In this document: positions 1 to 8,207 of the stretch, one piece after another
How positions within the stretch are numbered: position 1 is the stretch's first letter
Layout of the letters: the number at the start of each line of letters is the position of its first letter
From: Frankia sp. AgB1.9
Lineage (GTDB): Bacteria; Actinomycetota; Actinomycetes; Frankiales; Frankiaceae
NCBI RefSeq assembly: GCF_016786355.1
Contig: NZ_JADWYX010000033.1
Coordinates: forward strand, 26,020 to 90,019
DNA: 64,000 nt
Direction: 5' to 3'
Program-made: the position numbers and the translations under genes
The notes under the pieces: generated by a model
Database searches by the model: none
What the model saw: the letters and a program-made list of their open reading frames with translations, nothing else
Told to the model about the DNA's origin: nothing

Positions 1-2
1 TC

Positions 3-599
3 CTGGCCGGCGAGGCTGGCATCCGGCAGTTCCTCGACATCGGCACCGGGCTTCCGTCCTCGGACAACACCCACGAGGTTGCCCAGCGGGTCGCGCCCGA
101 GAGCCGCGTCGTTTACGTCGACAACGACCCGATCGTTCTGGTCCATGCCAGGGCGCTGCTGACCGCCAGCGTCGCCGGCACGACCGCCTACCTGCAGGCC
201 GACGCGCGCGAGCCCGAGAAGATCATCGAGGCCGCCGCGGCGACCCTCGACCTCAGCCAGCCGGTCGCGATCATGCTGATCGCGATCCTGCACTCCATCT
301 CCGACGGCGACAAGCCCGGTCAGCTCGTCCGCGCGCTGGTCGACGCCGTGCCGTCCGGCAGCTACGTCGCCCTCACCCACATCACGCTCGACCTGCGCTC
401 GGAGCACGAGGGGGTCGCCGAGCAGCTCGACAACTCCCCCATCAAGGTCTTCTGGCGGACCCGCGCGGAGGTCACCGGTTTCCTGGACGGCCTGGAGATC
501 CTGGAGCCCGGAGTGGTGTCGACCTCCCAGTGGCGGCCCGAACCCGGCGCCGACACGACCCCGATGCCGCTCTGGTCCGCGATCGCCCGTAAGCCCTGA
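3..599 (+). CDS. S-adenosyl methyltransferase, Methyltransf_19 (DUF574) type, 5' partial
   Basis: The reading frame is open from the first bases of the window and stops at TGA 597-599, so the N-terminus is missing. The visible 198 residues start inside the Rossmann core. Motif I is FLDIGTGLPSSDN, and VVYVDNDPIVLVHARALL follows as the acidic strand that would hold the SAM ribose. The central strand is IAMLIAILH. This GTGLP...DNDP pattern is typical of the actinobacterial SAM-dependent methyltransferase family formerly called DUF574. The substrate is unknown for nearly all members. The PIG-L gene follows 74 bases downstream on the same strand; a functional link is not evident. Confidence 0.88.
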   Translation: MAGEAGIRQFLDIGTGLPSSDNTHEVAQRVAPESRVVYVDNDPIVLVHARALLTASVAGTTAYLQADAREPEKIIEAAAATLDLSQPVAIMLIAILHSISDGDKPGQLVRALVDAVPSGSYVALTHITLDLRSEHEGVAEQLDNSPIKVFWRTRAEVTGFLDGLEILEPGVVSTSQWRPEPGADTTPMPLWSAIARKP

Positions 600-673
600 C
601 ACCACCCGGCCGGAGCCCTGACACCACCCGGCCGGCGGCCGGACGGGCCCGGCCGCCTGGCAGGATCGGCGCC

Positions 674-1543
674 ATGGCGACGGTGGTCTCGTTCCACGCC
701 CATCCGGACGACGAGGCGCTCTGGACCGGAGGAACGCTGGCCCTGCTGGCCGCGGCCGGCCACCGCGTGATCATCGTGGTCGCCACGGACGGGGACATGG
801 GCGATGGGCCGGCGGCCGGGGCTCGGCTGGCGGAGCTCGCCGCGAGCGCCACGGTGCTGGGCGTCGCGCGGGTCGAGTACCTGGGCTACGCCGACAGCGG
901 GCACGGGCCGCTGCTCTACCCGGACCCGGCAGACCGGCGGCGGTTCGCCCGGGTCGACCTCGACGAGGCGGCCGGGAAGCTGGCCGCCCTGCTGCGGGCC
1001 GAGGCGGCCGAGGTCCTGATCAGCTACGACGCCCAGGGCGGCTACGGGCATCGCGACCATGTCCGCGTCCACCAGGTCGGTGCCCGCGCGGCCACGCTGG
1101 CCGGCGGCGTGCGGGTGCTGGAGGCGACCCTCCCCCGCGAGCCCGTCGAGCGGGCCATGCGCCTCGGCCGGCTCGGCGCATCCCTGCGACCGGCCCGGCC
1201 CCGCGGCGCGGCCTCGGGTCGGCAGCCGGTTGGGCCGCCGGCCAGCGAACCAGACCCGGCCTACTCGCCGAACCCGCCGATGTTCACGCCGCGCCGGGAG
1301 ATCGCTTACCGGGTCGACGTCCGTCGCCACGCCCGAGCGAAACGCGCCTCGCTCGCCGTCCACGCCTCCCAGCTCACCGGCCGGTCCGCGCCCGCCAGGC
1401 TGCGTCGCGCGGCCGTCCAGCTGCCCGTCCCGCTGTTCGCCCTGCTCGGCGGTCGCGAGTACTTCAACGACCCGGCCGCCACCGGCGCCGCGTTCCTCGA
1501 CGTCTTCCCGCCGGTCGACCCGGCGTCGCCGCGCGGCGGGTGA
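674..1543 (+). CDS. PIG-L family deacetylase (LmbE-like)
   Basis: The product is 289 residues. It opens with the family metal-binding motif HAHPDDE (residues 8-14) and has the second motif GYGHRDHVRVHQ near residue 120, which supplies the further zinc ligand. The family removes N-acetyl groups from GlcNAc-type sugars or conjugates; in actinomycetes it includes MshB and Mca of mycothiol metabolism and tailoring deacetylases. Residues about 180-200 form a Pro/Arg-rich insertion. Sequence alone does not assign it to MshB or Mca. The ATG at 674 sits directly before the conserved core, although the ribosome-binding site is weak. It probably acts in the cytoplasm. Confidence 0.87.
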   Translation: MATVVSFHAHPDDEALWTGGTLALLAAAGHRVIIVVATDGDMGDGPAAGARLAELAASATVLGVARVEYLGYADSGHGPLLYPDPADRRRFARVDLDEAAGKLAALLRAEAAEVLISYDAQGGYGHRDHVRVHQVGARAATLAGGVRVLEATLPREPVERAMRLGRLGASLRPARPRGAASGRQPVGPPASEPDPAYSPNPPMFTPRREIAYRVDVRRHARAKRASLAVHASQLTGRSAPARLRRAAVQLPVPLFALLGGREYFNDPAATGAAFLDVFPPVDPASPRGG

Positions 1544-1587
1544 GGCGCCCGGCCTGGGCTGTCGGTGGCCGGGCCTACCGTGGGCTT

Positions 1588-1851
1588 ATGTGCAGGAACA
1601 TCACGGAGCTGCGCGGGCTGGAACCGCCGGCGACCGACGAGGAGATCGCCGCGGCGGCGTTGCAGTTCGTCCGCAAGGTCAGCGGTCTGCGGCAGCCACC
1701 ACCGGGCGCGGCCGAGGCGTTCGACACGGCGGCGGCCGAGGTAACGGCGTCAATCCACCGGCTGCTGAAGGCGCTGCCGGCCCGGCGCCAGCCACCCGCC
1801 ACAGTCCCGCCCCTGCGCCGCCCGGAGGTCCGCGCCCGGCTCGGGCTCTGA
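1588..1851 (+). CDS. DUF2277 family small protein
   Basis: This 87-residue cytoplasmic protein begins with the family signature MCRNITELRGLEPPATDEE. I chose the ATG at 1588 because the signature starts exactly there; an upstream GTG in the same frame would add a tail unlike the family. The N-terminal Cys and the helical region EEIAAAALQFVRKVSG are conserved in DUF2277 proteins of actinobacteria and proteobacteria. No biochemical function is established. It lies 44 bases after the PIG-L gene on the same strand and may be co-transcribed with it. Confidence 0.85.
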   Translation: MCRNITELRGLEPPATDEEIAAAALQFVRKVSGLRQPPPGAAEAFDTAAAEVTASIHRLLKALPARRQPPATVPPLRRPEVRARLGL

Positions 1852-1960
1852 CGCCCGGTCCGAAAGGACCGGGACGGCGGACGCTGGCGCGTCTCGCGTG
1901 CGATCGTGGAGCCTGTGTGATGGGCGCCACACCTGGCGCGGCGGACGGGAGGCCACGGCG

Positions 1961-3646
1961 ATGGTGGCGACGACCGGTCGGTCCTTCGCGGCGGACGCGG
2001 GCTCGGGCGACGAGCGGTGGGCGCCGGACCCGGCGCTGGCGGCGGCGCGGGCCTATACCTGGGTGACGCAGCTCGTCCGGCACGCCCAGCAGGTGCCCGA
2101 CCAGGCCGCCCTGCGGTTCGACGGGCGGACCGTCACCTGGAGCGAGCTGGCCGACCGGGCGTCGCGGGTGGCCTCGGCGTTGACCCGGCGCGGGGTCAGG
2201 CCGGGTGACCGGGTCGCGACACTGATGCTCAACCACGTCGAGCACGTCACGGCGTTGCTCGGGGCCATTTGGGCTGGGGCGATCGCGGTGCCGGTGAACT
2301 TCCGCCTGGTCGGGGCCGAGGTCGCCTGGATCCTGGACAACAGCGCGGCCACGGCCCTCGTCGTCGACGCGGCGACCGCGCCGGTGGCCGCGGCGGCCCG
2401 CGAGCAGGTGCCTGTCGAGGTGTGCCTGGTGGTCGGCGGCGACCCGACCCGCGCCGGAACAGGAGCCGAGGACTTCGAGGCGGCCGTCGCGGCGGAGCCG
2501 GAACTGCCGGACGCTGCGGGGGCCGCGGGTGTCGCCGGCGGGCGCTTCCCGTACGCCCAGGTCCAGGAGACGGACACGTTCCTGCTGATGTACACGTCGG
2601 GGACGACCGGCCATCCCAAGGGCGCCATGCTGACGCATCTCAACCTGCTGATGCAGGCGATCACCGCGCTGCGCTCCTACCAGCTGTCCGGCCCGGACAT
2701 GGCGGTCCTGGTGGCCGCGCCACTGTTCCACATCGCGGGTGTCGGGGCGCTGGCGCCGGCGATGCTGACGGGCGGCCGGGCGGTCATCGCGCCGACCGGG
2801 GCTTTCGACCCCGAGGCGGTCATCCGGCTGATCGCCACCGAACGGGTGACCAGCGCGTTCCTGGTGCCGACGCAGTGGCAGGCGGTCTGCGCGGTGCCGG
2901 GGGTTCGCGACCTCGACCTGGCGCTGCGCTCGATGTCCTGGGGCGCGTCACCGGCGCCGGCGTCCACGTTGGAGGCCATGGCGTCGACGTTCCCCGCGGT
3001 CGCCAACATCGCCGTTTTCGGCCAGACCGAGATGTCTCCCGTCACCTGTGTTCTCGACGGCGTGGACGCGCCGCGCAAGCTCGGTTCGATCGGGAAACCG
3101 GTGTCGACGGTCGCGGTCCGGATCGTCGACGAGGAGATGCGTGACGTCCCGCGCGGCGAGGTCGGGGAGATCGTCTACCGCGGTCCCGGGCTGATGGCGG
3201 GCTACTGGCGCGACCCCGAGGCGACCGCGGCGGCCTACGCCGGCGGCTGGTTCCATTCCGGCGACCTCGTCCGCGAGGACGACGAGGGCTTCCTCTACGT
3301 GGTGGACCGCAAGAAGGACATGATCATCTCGGGCGGCGAGAACATCTACTGCGCCGAGGTGGAGAGCGCGATCGCCGGCCATCCCAAGGTCCGCGACGTG
3401 GCGCTCATCGGCGTCCCCCACCCCCGCTGGGTCGAGACCCCGCTCGCGGTCATCGAGCCCGCCGACCCGGCCGACCCACCGACCCTCGACGAGATCCTGG
3501 CCTGGACCAAGGACCGTCTCGCCTCCTACAAGAAGCCGACCGCCATCCAGCTCGTCGACCTCCTCCCGCGCAACGCCAGTGGCAAGATCCGCAAGGTCGA
3601 CCTCCGAGCCCGCTTCGCCCGGCGGCCCGCGAACTCGGCCGGCTGA
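1961..3646 (+). CDS. Acyl-CoA synthetase (AMP-forming, FadD-like)
   Basis: This is a 561-residue member of the ANL superfamily, which activates a carboxylic acid to an acyl-adenylate and transfers it to CoA. The P-loop motif YTSGTTGHPKG is at residues 211-221, the A5-type motif is FGQTEMSP, the hinge region is GWFHSGDLVREDDEGF and VDRKKDMIISGGENIY, and the C-terminal lysine is in NASGKIRK. The IISGGENIY form is typical of medium- or long-chain fatty acyl and aryl CoA ligases. The start was set at ATG 1961, which has GGGAGG about 9 bases upstream; an in-frame GTG at 1898 lacks support. The substrate cannot be named. It converges with the EamA gene, whose stop lies 5 bases away. Confidence 0.9.
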   Translation: MVATTGRSFAADAGSGDERWAPDPALAAARAYTWVTQLVRHAQQVPDQAALRFDGRTVTWSELADRASRVASALTRRGVRPGDRVATLMLNHVEHVTALLGAIWAGAIAVPVNFRLVGAEVAWILDNSAATALVVDAATAPVAAAAREQVPVEVCLVVGGDPTRAGTGAEDFEAAVAAEPELPDAAGAAGVAGGRFPYAQVQETDTFLLMYTSGTTGHPKGAMLTHLNLLMQAITALRSYQLSGPDMAVLVAAPLFHIAGVGALAPAMLTGGRAVIAPTGAFDPEAVIRLIATERVTSAFLVPTQWQAVCAVPGVRDLDLALRSMSWGASPAPASTLEAMASTFPAVANIAVFGQTEMSPVTCVLDGVDAPRKLGSIGKPVSTVAVRIVDEEMRDVPRGEVGEIVYRGPGLMAGYWRDPEATAAAYAGGWFHSGDLVREDDEGFLYVVDRKKDMIISGGENIYCAEVESAIAGHPKVRDVALIGVPHPRWVETPLAVIEPADPADPPTLDEILAWTKDRLASYKKPTAIQLVDLLPRNASGKIRKVDLRARFARRPANSAG

Positions 3647-3650
3647 CGCG

Positions 3651-4634
3651 CTACCGGGCCGGCCTGCGCCGCGGCAGCACCCAGCCGCGCGCACCGGAGC
3701 CGCCGGCGGCCGCCGGGGCGGGCGCCAGCGCCACCGCGGGGTCCGGGGCCACGACGACCGGCTCGGCGGAGGCCGCCTGGCCGCGGGTGGACGTAGCCAG
3801 GACGGAGCCGGCGAGGACCAGGGCGAAGCCGGCGCCGATGGTCCAGGTCAGGGGCTCGCCGAGGATCACCGCGCCGGCGGCGACCGCGACGGCAGGGTTG
3901 ACGTAGGTGATGACGACCGAGCGGGCGCTGCCGACCTCGCGGATGAGCGCGAAGAACAGGACGAACGCCGTGGCGGTGCAGACCAGGCCGAGGCCGACGA
4001 GCGCGCCCAGCACCCGGCCGCTGGGCATGGCGTGCGGCCAGGTCGCGATCGCGGGACCGACGTAGACGAGCGCCGCGAGCGACACACACGCGGTCGTCAT
4101 CGGTAGCGGCGGGACGTCACCGAGCTTCCTGGCCGCGATCATCGGGGCGATCGTGTAGCAGACCGCGCAGATCAGCACCTCGGCAACCGGCCAGACACCC
4201 ACATGGCTGATCCCGGGAACCGCGAGCACGGTCACGCCGCCGGTACCGACCGCGAGCCCCAGCCACCGAACCCGGGTCACCGGCTCAGCGCCACCGGCGA
4301 GTCGGTTCAGCAGCACGGCGACGACGGGCGTCGCCGCGATCAGCAGACCGGTCAACGAGCTGGACAACCGCCGCTCGGCGTCCGACAGCAGAATCCACGG
4401 GCCGACGATCTCGATGCACGCGAACGCCACGATCGGCTTCCAGTGCCGGCGTACCTGCGCCAGCCCGGCCCGGTCGCGCAGCGCCACCGGCAGCAGCACC
4501 ACCGCCCCGACAGCCGTACGCGCGAGCACGACGACCGGCCCCGACACGTCCTCGACCGCGACCTTGATCAGGAGATAGGGAATCCCCCAGATCACACCCA
4601 TCGCGGCGAACAACAACCAACCCCGCCGGCTCAC
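3651..4634 (-). CDS. EamA/DMT-family transporter
   Basis: This 327-residue integral membrane protein has about ten hydrophobic segments arranged as two EamA repeats. The first starts WLLFAAMGVIWGIPYLLIKVA; the second carries LGLVCTATAFVLFFALI, VVITYVNPAVAVAAGAVILGEPLTW and GFALVLAGSVLATS, which are characteristic of the drug/metabolite transporter superfamily. The C-terminal 40 residues are Ala/Pro/Arg-rich and cytoplasmic. Members export amino acids, nucleosides or small metabolites; the substrate is unknown. A second EamA gene lies at 5358, with a CGNR regulator between them. Confidence 0.86.
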   Translation of the reverse strand: MSRRGWLLFAAMGVIWGIPYLLIKVAVEDVSGPVVVLARTAVGAVVLLPVALRDRAGLAQVRRHWKPIVAFACIEIVGPWILLSDAERRLSSSLTGLLIAATPVVAVLLNRLAGGAEPVTRVRWLGLAVGTGGVTVLAVPGISHVGVWPVAEVLICAVCYTIAPMIAARKLGDVPPLPMTTACVSLAALVYVGPAIATWPHAMPSGRVLGALVGLGLVCTATAFVLFFALIREVGSARSVVITYVNPAVAVAAGAVILGEPLTWTIGAGFALVLAGSVLATSTRGQAASAEPVVVAPDPAVALAPAPAAAGGSGARGWVLPRRRPAR

Positions 4635-4716
4635 CAGCGACCTCCTGTCGACCGAGCCACATCGATCACCTCATCCGCTCCTTCGCGCCGACCCGGTGGT
4701 CGGGGTCGCGCGGGAG

Positions 4717-5268
4717 CTACGAGCCGGACGTCTTCTGGGTGGAGCGGCGGGCGCGGTAGGCGGCAACGGCCTCGCGGTTGCCGCAGGTGGTGGAGCAGAA
4801 CCGGCGGGAGCGGTTGCGAGAGAGGTCGATGACCAGGCCGTCGCAACCGTCGGCGGCACAGACGGCCAGCCGGGACAGCTCGTCGGAGCGGATCATGTCG
4901 ACCATCGCCATCGCGGTCTCGACCATGATCCGGTCGGTGAACGGCGCGTCGGGGGAGATGGCGTGCACGTGCCAGTCGAAGCCGCCGTGGCGAACGAGCA
5001 ACGGGACGGCGTGGGCGTCGGCGAGCAGCCGGTTGACCAGCTCGGCGGCGTCGTCGCGGTCGCTGGTGAGCAGCCGGCGCAGGTCGGCCCGCAGGGCCCG
5101 GACCGCCGCGAGCTCGGCCTCGTCGTGGTCCCGCCGGCCCGTGTAGTGGAACTCGTCGAAGAAGTCGTCGAGCTGTTCGAAGGTCTCCAGCGTGCCCGGC
5201 GGTTCGGCTGAGTTGACCAGCCACACCGCGGCAAGCAGCGACGCCTCGGTGTCATGAGCGAACAGCAT
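4717..5268 (-). CDS. CGNR zinc-finger regulatory protein (ABATE domain)
   Basis: The 183-residue product has an N-terminal ABATE (putative stress-response) domain with the LLAAVWLVNSAEPP start, and a C-terminal CGNR zinc finger: CAADGCDGLVIDLSRNRSRRFC followed by STTCGNREAVAAYRARR. Four cysteines (the pair CxxxxC and the pair CxxxC) can bind zinc. The family is thought to bind DNA. It is divergent from the EamA exporter at 5358 and may control it. The start codon lies 6 bases after a TAATAT -10-like hexamer, so the message may be leaderless. Confidence 0.86.
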   Translation of the reverse strand: MLFAHDTEASLLAAVWLVNSAEPPGTLETFEQLDDFFDEFHYTGRRDHDEAELAAVRALRADLRRLLTSDRDDAAELVNRLLADAHAVPLLVRHGGFDWHVHAISPDAPFTDRIMVETAMAMVDMIRSDELSRLAVCAADGCDGLVIDLSRNRSRRFCSTTCGNREAVAAYRARRSTQKTSGS

Positions 5269-5303
5269 GTTGACATATTACACTTCCGCCCCATACCGTC
5301 ACG
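5269..5303 (-). promoter_or_regulatory. Promoter of the CGNR gene, probably leaderless
   Basis: On the minus strand TAATAT (5275-5280) stands 6 bases before the ATG and has GTGACG (5297-5302) 16 bases further upstream as a weak -35 (TTGACA, 4 of 6). The spacing puts the transcription start at or next to the ATG. There is no ribosome-binding site in between. Confidence 0.5.
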
Positions 5304-5312
5304 AGCCACGGG

Positions 5313-5346
5313 GTCCTTGACACATGACACAAACACACGACACAAA
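5313..5346. repeat. ACATGACACAAA / ACACGACACAAA direct repeats
   Basis: Two near-identical 12-base direct repeats lie in the gap between the divergent CGNR and EamA genes, close to the EamA start at 5358. They are a reasonable operator candidate for the CGNR protein or another regulator. This is seen in sequence only. Confidence 0.35.
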
Positions 5347-5357
5347 GGCGGCGGCGC

Positions 5358-6602
5358 GTGGGTGGCGAGACGGGTACGACCCAGGGCTCAGGTCTGACCC
5401 GTGGGCCCGCCGCGGGGACGGCGCTGGCGCTGCTGGCGGCCGGGTCGTTCGGGCTGTCGGGGGCGCTTGCGCGCGGCCTCCTGGACTCCGGCTGGACGGC
5501 CGGAGCGGCGGTCACGGCACGGGTGTCGCTGGCCGCCCTGGCGCTGCTGGGACCGGCCCTGGTCGCGCTGCGGCGGCGCTGGTGGCTGCTCCGGCGCAAC
5601 GCCGGGCTGATCGTCGCCTACGGGCTTGTCGCGGTCGCCGGGTGCCAGCTGTGCTACTTCAACGCGGTCACGCACATGGAGGTCTCGTCCGCGCTGTTGT
5701 TGGAGTACACCTCGCCGGTGGCCGTGGTGCTGTGGCTGTGGGCCCGGCATGGCCAGCGGCCGGGTCTGCGCACCGTCCTGGGCGCCGTACTGTGCGCGCT
5801 CGGGCTGGTCGGGGTTCTCGACCTGATCGCCGGCGCGCAGGTCAGCCTCATCGGGGTGCTGTGGGCGGCCGGAGCGATGGTCGGCGCGGCGATCTACTTC
5901 GTCCTGTCGGCGGCCGACGACACCGGGCTGCCACCGATCGTCCTGGCGGCCGGCGGACTGGTCGTCGGCGCTCTCGGGCTGCTGACCGCCGGGGCCGTCG
6001 GCGTCGTGCCCATGGCGGTGTCGACGGCACCGGTGACCTATCAGGGCACGACGATGCCGTGGTGGCTGCCGATCACGCTTCTCGGGCTGGTGACCTGCGC
6101 GCTCGCCTACTGGGCCGGGATCGCCGCCAGCCGGCTGCTCGGGCCGCGCCTGGCGTCGTTCGTCTCGCTTTTCGAGGTGCTCTCGGCGCTCGCGTTCGCC
6201 TGGCTGCTGCTCGGCGAGCTACCTCGACCGATCCAGCTGATCGGCGGCCTCCTCGTCCTGGCCGGCGTCATGACCGTCAGGTCCGGCGAATCGACCATCG
6301 CGGCCGACGAGCACCCGGAGGCCGTCGCCACCGGGCTGGCAGCCAGCCCCGGCGGGCACCCGCGGCACGACCGGCGCCGGGCAGCCCACGTCGCGGCCGC
6401 CCGGCGCGCGGCCGCCCGGCGCGCGGCCGCCCGTGCCCGGCGGGCGTATGCCGGCTCGATCCGCGGGCCGCGCTCGGTCCGGGGGCTGGCGGACGGCGCC
6501 GGCCGCTCTGGTCAGGCGAAATCGGACGGGCTGAACGCCTTGGGCTCGACCAGGACCAGCCAGTTGCCGGAGACGTCGCGGATGACCGCCTCGACCCCGT
6601 AG
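5358..6602 (+). CDS. EamA/DMT-family transporter with Arg/Ala-rich tail
   Basis: The 414-residue protein has two EamA repeats with about ten transmembrane segments, for example ALALLAAGSFGLSGALARGL and ALAYWAGIAASRLLGPRLAS. The segment SALLLEYTSPVAVVLWLW fits RhtA/EamA amino-acid or metabolite exporters. The GTG start at 5358 follows AAGGCGG. The C-terminal extension after about residue 320 is cytoplasmic and unusually basic; it contains three tandem 15-base units (6393-6437) encoding AAARR repeats. The last 91 bases overlap the convergent VOC gene, and this part may be non-conserved read-through. The substrate is unknown. Confidence 0.83.
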   Translation: MGGETGTTQGSGLTRGPAAGTALALLAAGSFGLSGALARGLLDSGWTAGAAVTARVSLAALALLGPALVALRRRWWLLRRNAGLIVAYGLVAVAGCQLCYFNAVTHMEVSSALLLEYTSPVAVVLWLWARHGQRPGLRTVLGAVLCALGLVGVLDLIAGAQVSLIGVLWAAGAMVGAAIYFVLSAADDTGLPPIVLAAGGLVVGALGLLTAGAVGVVPMAVSTAPVTYQGTTMPWWLPITLLGLVTCALAYWAGIAASRLLGPRLASFVSLFEVLSALAFAWLLLGELPRPIQLIGGLLVLAGVMTVRSGESTIAADEHPEAVATGLAASPGGHPRHDRRRAAHVAAARRAAARRAAARARRAYAGSIRGPRSVRGLADGAGRSGQAKSDGLNALGSTRTSQLPETSRMTASTP

Positions 6603-6940
6603 GGACGGTCGGACGGCTCCTGGACGAACTCGACGCCCTTGGCGCTCAGCTCCTCGAAGGTCTTCCGGCAGTCGTCGACCTTGAGGCCGAGGCCGCCGAG
6701 CTGGCCCTTGCCGAGCTGGCGGCGGTAGAAGTCGGCGGCCTCCGCGTCGAGTGGCGGGCCGGGGACCATCAGGGTGATCGTCAGCTCCGGCTGGCTCGGA
6801 TGGCCGACCTCCAGCCAGCGGAAGCCCTCCCCCATGGTCACGTCGGTGCGGACCTCGAAGCCGAGCGCGTTGACGTAGAAGTCGCGGGCCTTCTCCTGGT
6901 CGAGGCAGTAGACGGTCACCAGCGAGATGTTCGTGATCAT
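6512..6940 (-). CDS. VOC-family (glyoxalase/bleomycin-resistance-like) protein
   Basis: This 142-residue protein shows the beta-alpha-beta-beta-beta modules of the vicinal oxygen chelate fold: ISLVTVYCLDQEKARDFYV with ALGFEVRTD first, then LGGLGLKVDDCRKTFEEL and AVIRDVSGNWLVLVEP, whose final Glu is the usual metal ligand position. Such proteins act as glyoxalases, dioxygenases or resistance-binding proteins; which one applies here cannot be read from sequence. It follows the AraC-type gene at 7010-7459 on the same strand, a common arrangement in actinobacteria. Its 5' part is separate, but its 3' end overlaps the EamA tail on the other strand. Confidence 0.88.
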   Translation of the reverse strand: MITNISLVTVYCLDQEKARDFYVNALGFEVRTDVTMGEGFRWLEVGHPSQPELTITLMVPGPPLDAEAADFYRRQLGKGQLGGLGLKVDDCRKTFEELSAKGVEFVQEPSDRPYGVEAVIRDVSGNWLVLVEPKAFSPSDFA

Positions 6941-7009
6941 GAGTTCAGCCTAGGCCGGCCGCGCGGGCCTGGTCTTCTCCGAGATTGCGCGGGTCCGCGA
7001 ACCCGCAGG

Positions 7010-7459
7010 TCATAGCGCGGGGCCGCCGGCAGCACCGCCGGCCGGGGTGCCGCCGGCGGTGCCGCGCAGGTCCATGGAGCCGCGCATGAACAGGTAACAA
7101 CCGGGGACGTGCGGGGCGCCGCGGGTGGCCCAACGGTCCCGGTAGGCGGTCGGGCTCTCTCCTACGAGCTGTGTGAAGCGCGCGGAGAACGAGCCGAGGC
7201 TGGCGAAGCCGACCATCATGCAGATCTCGGTGACGGTCAGGTTGGCGTGGCGCAGCAGATCCTGGGCGCGCTCGATCCGTCGGCGGGTGAGGTAGCGGAT
7301 CGGGGTCTCGTCGTAGGTGGCCTCGAAGCAGCGGACCAGGTGGTACTTCGACACCGCCGCGACCCTGGCCAGCTCGTCGAGGTCCAGCGGTTCCCGGTAG
7401 TGCCGGTCGATGTGGTCCCGCACCCGCCGCAGATGCGGCAACAGCTCCAGGGGCACCAC
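7010..7459 (-). CDS. AraC/XylS-family transcriptional regulator (short)
   Basis: The 149-residue protein consists almost only of the double helix-turn-helix AraC DNA-binding domain. HTH1 is LDLDELARVAAVSKYHLVRCF. HTH2 lies in NLTVTEICMMVGFASLGSFSARF and is followed by GESPTAYRDR. A Gly/Ala/Pro-rich tail follows. There is no obvious ligand-binding domain, so it may resemble SoxS/MarA-type stand-alone activators. The GTG start is 3 bases after the stop of the TMEM175-like gene, so translation is probably coupled. The VOC gene follows and is a likely target. Confidence 0.88.
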   Translation of the reverse strand: MVPLELLPHLRRVRDHIDRHYREPLDLDELARVAAVSKYHLVRCFEATYDETPIRYLTRRRIERAQDLLRHANLTVTEICMMVGFASLGSFSARFTQLVGESPTAYRDRWATRGAPHVPGCYLFMRGSMDLRGTAGGTPAGGAAGGPAL

Positions 7460-7462
7460 GGT

Positions 7463-8077
7463 TCAGTCCGGGGAGCCGAAGTCGCGGACGGCGCGGTCGA
7501 TGCGGCGGTCCGGGACGATCCAGCTCAGGGCGACGAGAACATAGAAGCCGATCGCGAGCACCACGCCCAGCTTGTCGTGGGTGCCGACGAAAAGCGCGGA
7601 CAGGATGCCTGCGGAGTAGAACAGCGGTGACAGCTTGCCTTTGAGATCGCGGCCGACAGCCTGTCTGAGCTGGGATTCAGGACCCTGACCCCGGATGATC
7701 ACACGTTGCAGGACGAAATAGGCGACCGCCGCGGCCAGCAGGTTCACGCCGTAGATGACGACCGGGGTGCGGGCGTAGTCGGTCTCGTCCATCCACGCCG
7801 TGGTGAACGGGAGAAGCGAGAGCCAGAACAGCAGCCCGAGGTTCGCCCAGAGGACTCCGCCGGTGACCTGGCGGACCAGCTGGAACATGTGGTGATGATT
7901 GTTCCAATAGATTCCGACATAGACGAAGCTGAGCACGTAGCTGAGCAGGGCCTTGCCCGCGGTGTGCCGAAGGTCCGCGAAGGTGTGCCCCTCCGGGACC
8001 TTCAGCTCCAGGACCATGATCGTGATGATGATGGCCAGCACGCCATCGCTGAAGGCCTCCAGGCGGCTCGTTCTCAC
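7463..8077 (-). CDS. TMEM175-family (DUF1211) membrane channel protein
   Basis: The 204-residue protein opens with RLEAFSDGVLAIIITIMVLE, the FSDG-containing first helix that lines the pore in prokaryotic TMEM175 potassium channels. The conserved YWNNHHHMF stretch follows, and about six transmembrane segments are predicted by eye. Bacterial members form tetrameric potassium-permeable channels without the canonical TVGYG filter. It is the first gene of a TMEM175-AraC-VOC operon on the minus strand. The start is a GTG at 8077, directly before the conserved helix. Confidence 0.85.
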   Translation of the reverse strand: MRTSRLEAFSDGVLAIIITIMVLELKVPEGHTFADLRHTAGKALLSYVLSFVYVGIYWNNHHHMFQLVRQVTGGVLWANLGLLFWLSLLPFTTAWMDETDYARTPVVIYGVNLLAAAVAYFVLQRVIIRGQGPESQLRQAVGRDLKGKLSPLFYSAGILSALFVGTHDKLGVVLAIGFYVLVALSWIVPDRRIDRAVRDFGSPD

Positions 8078-8207
8078 CGGCCGACCGTCCCGGGGCCGCC
8101 GATCTTCGGGCCCGCCGCCGCCCCGCTCCCAGGTGTCCGCATATCGCTATAAGAGCATCCCGCGCGCTGGACGCTCAGCAAGGGCCCTGGTCAGGACCGA
8201 GCTCGGA

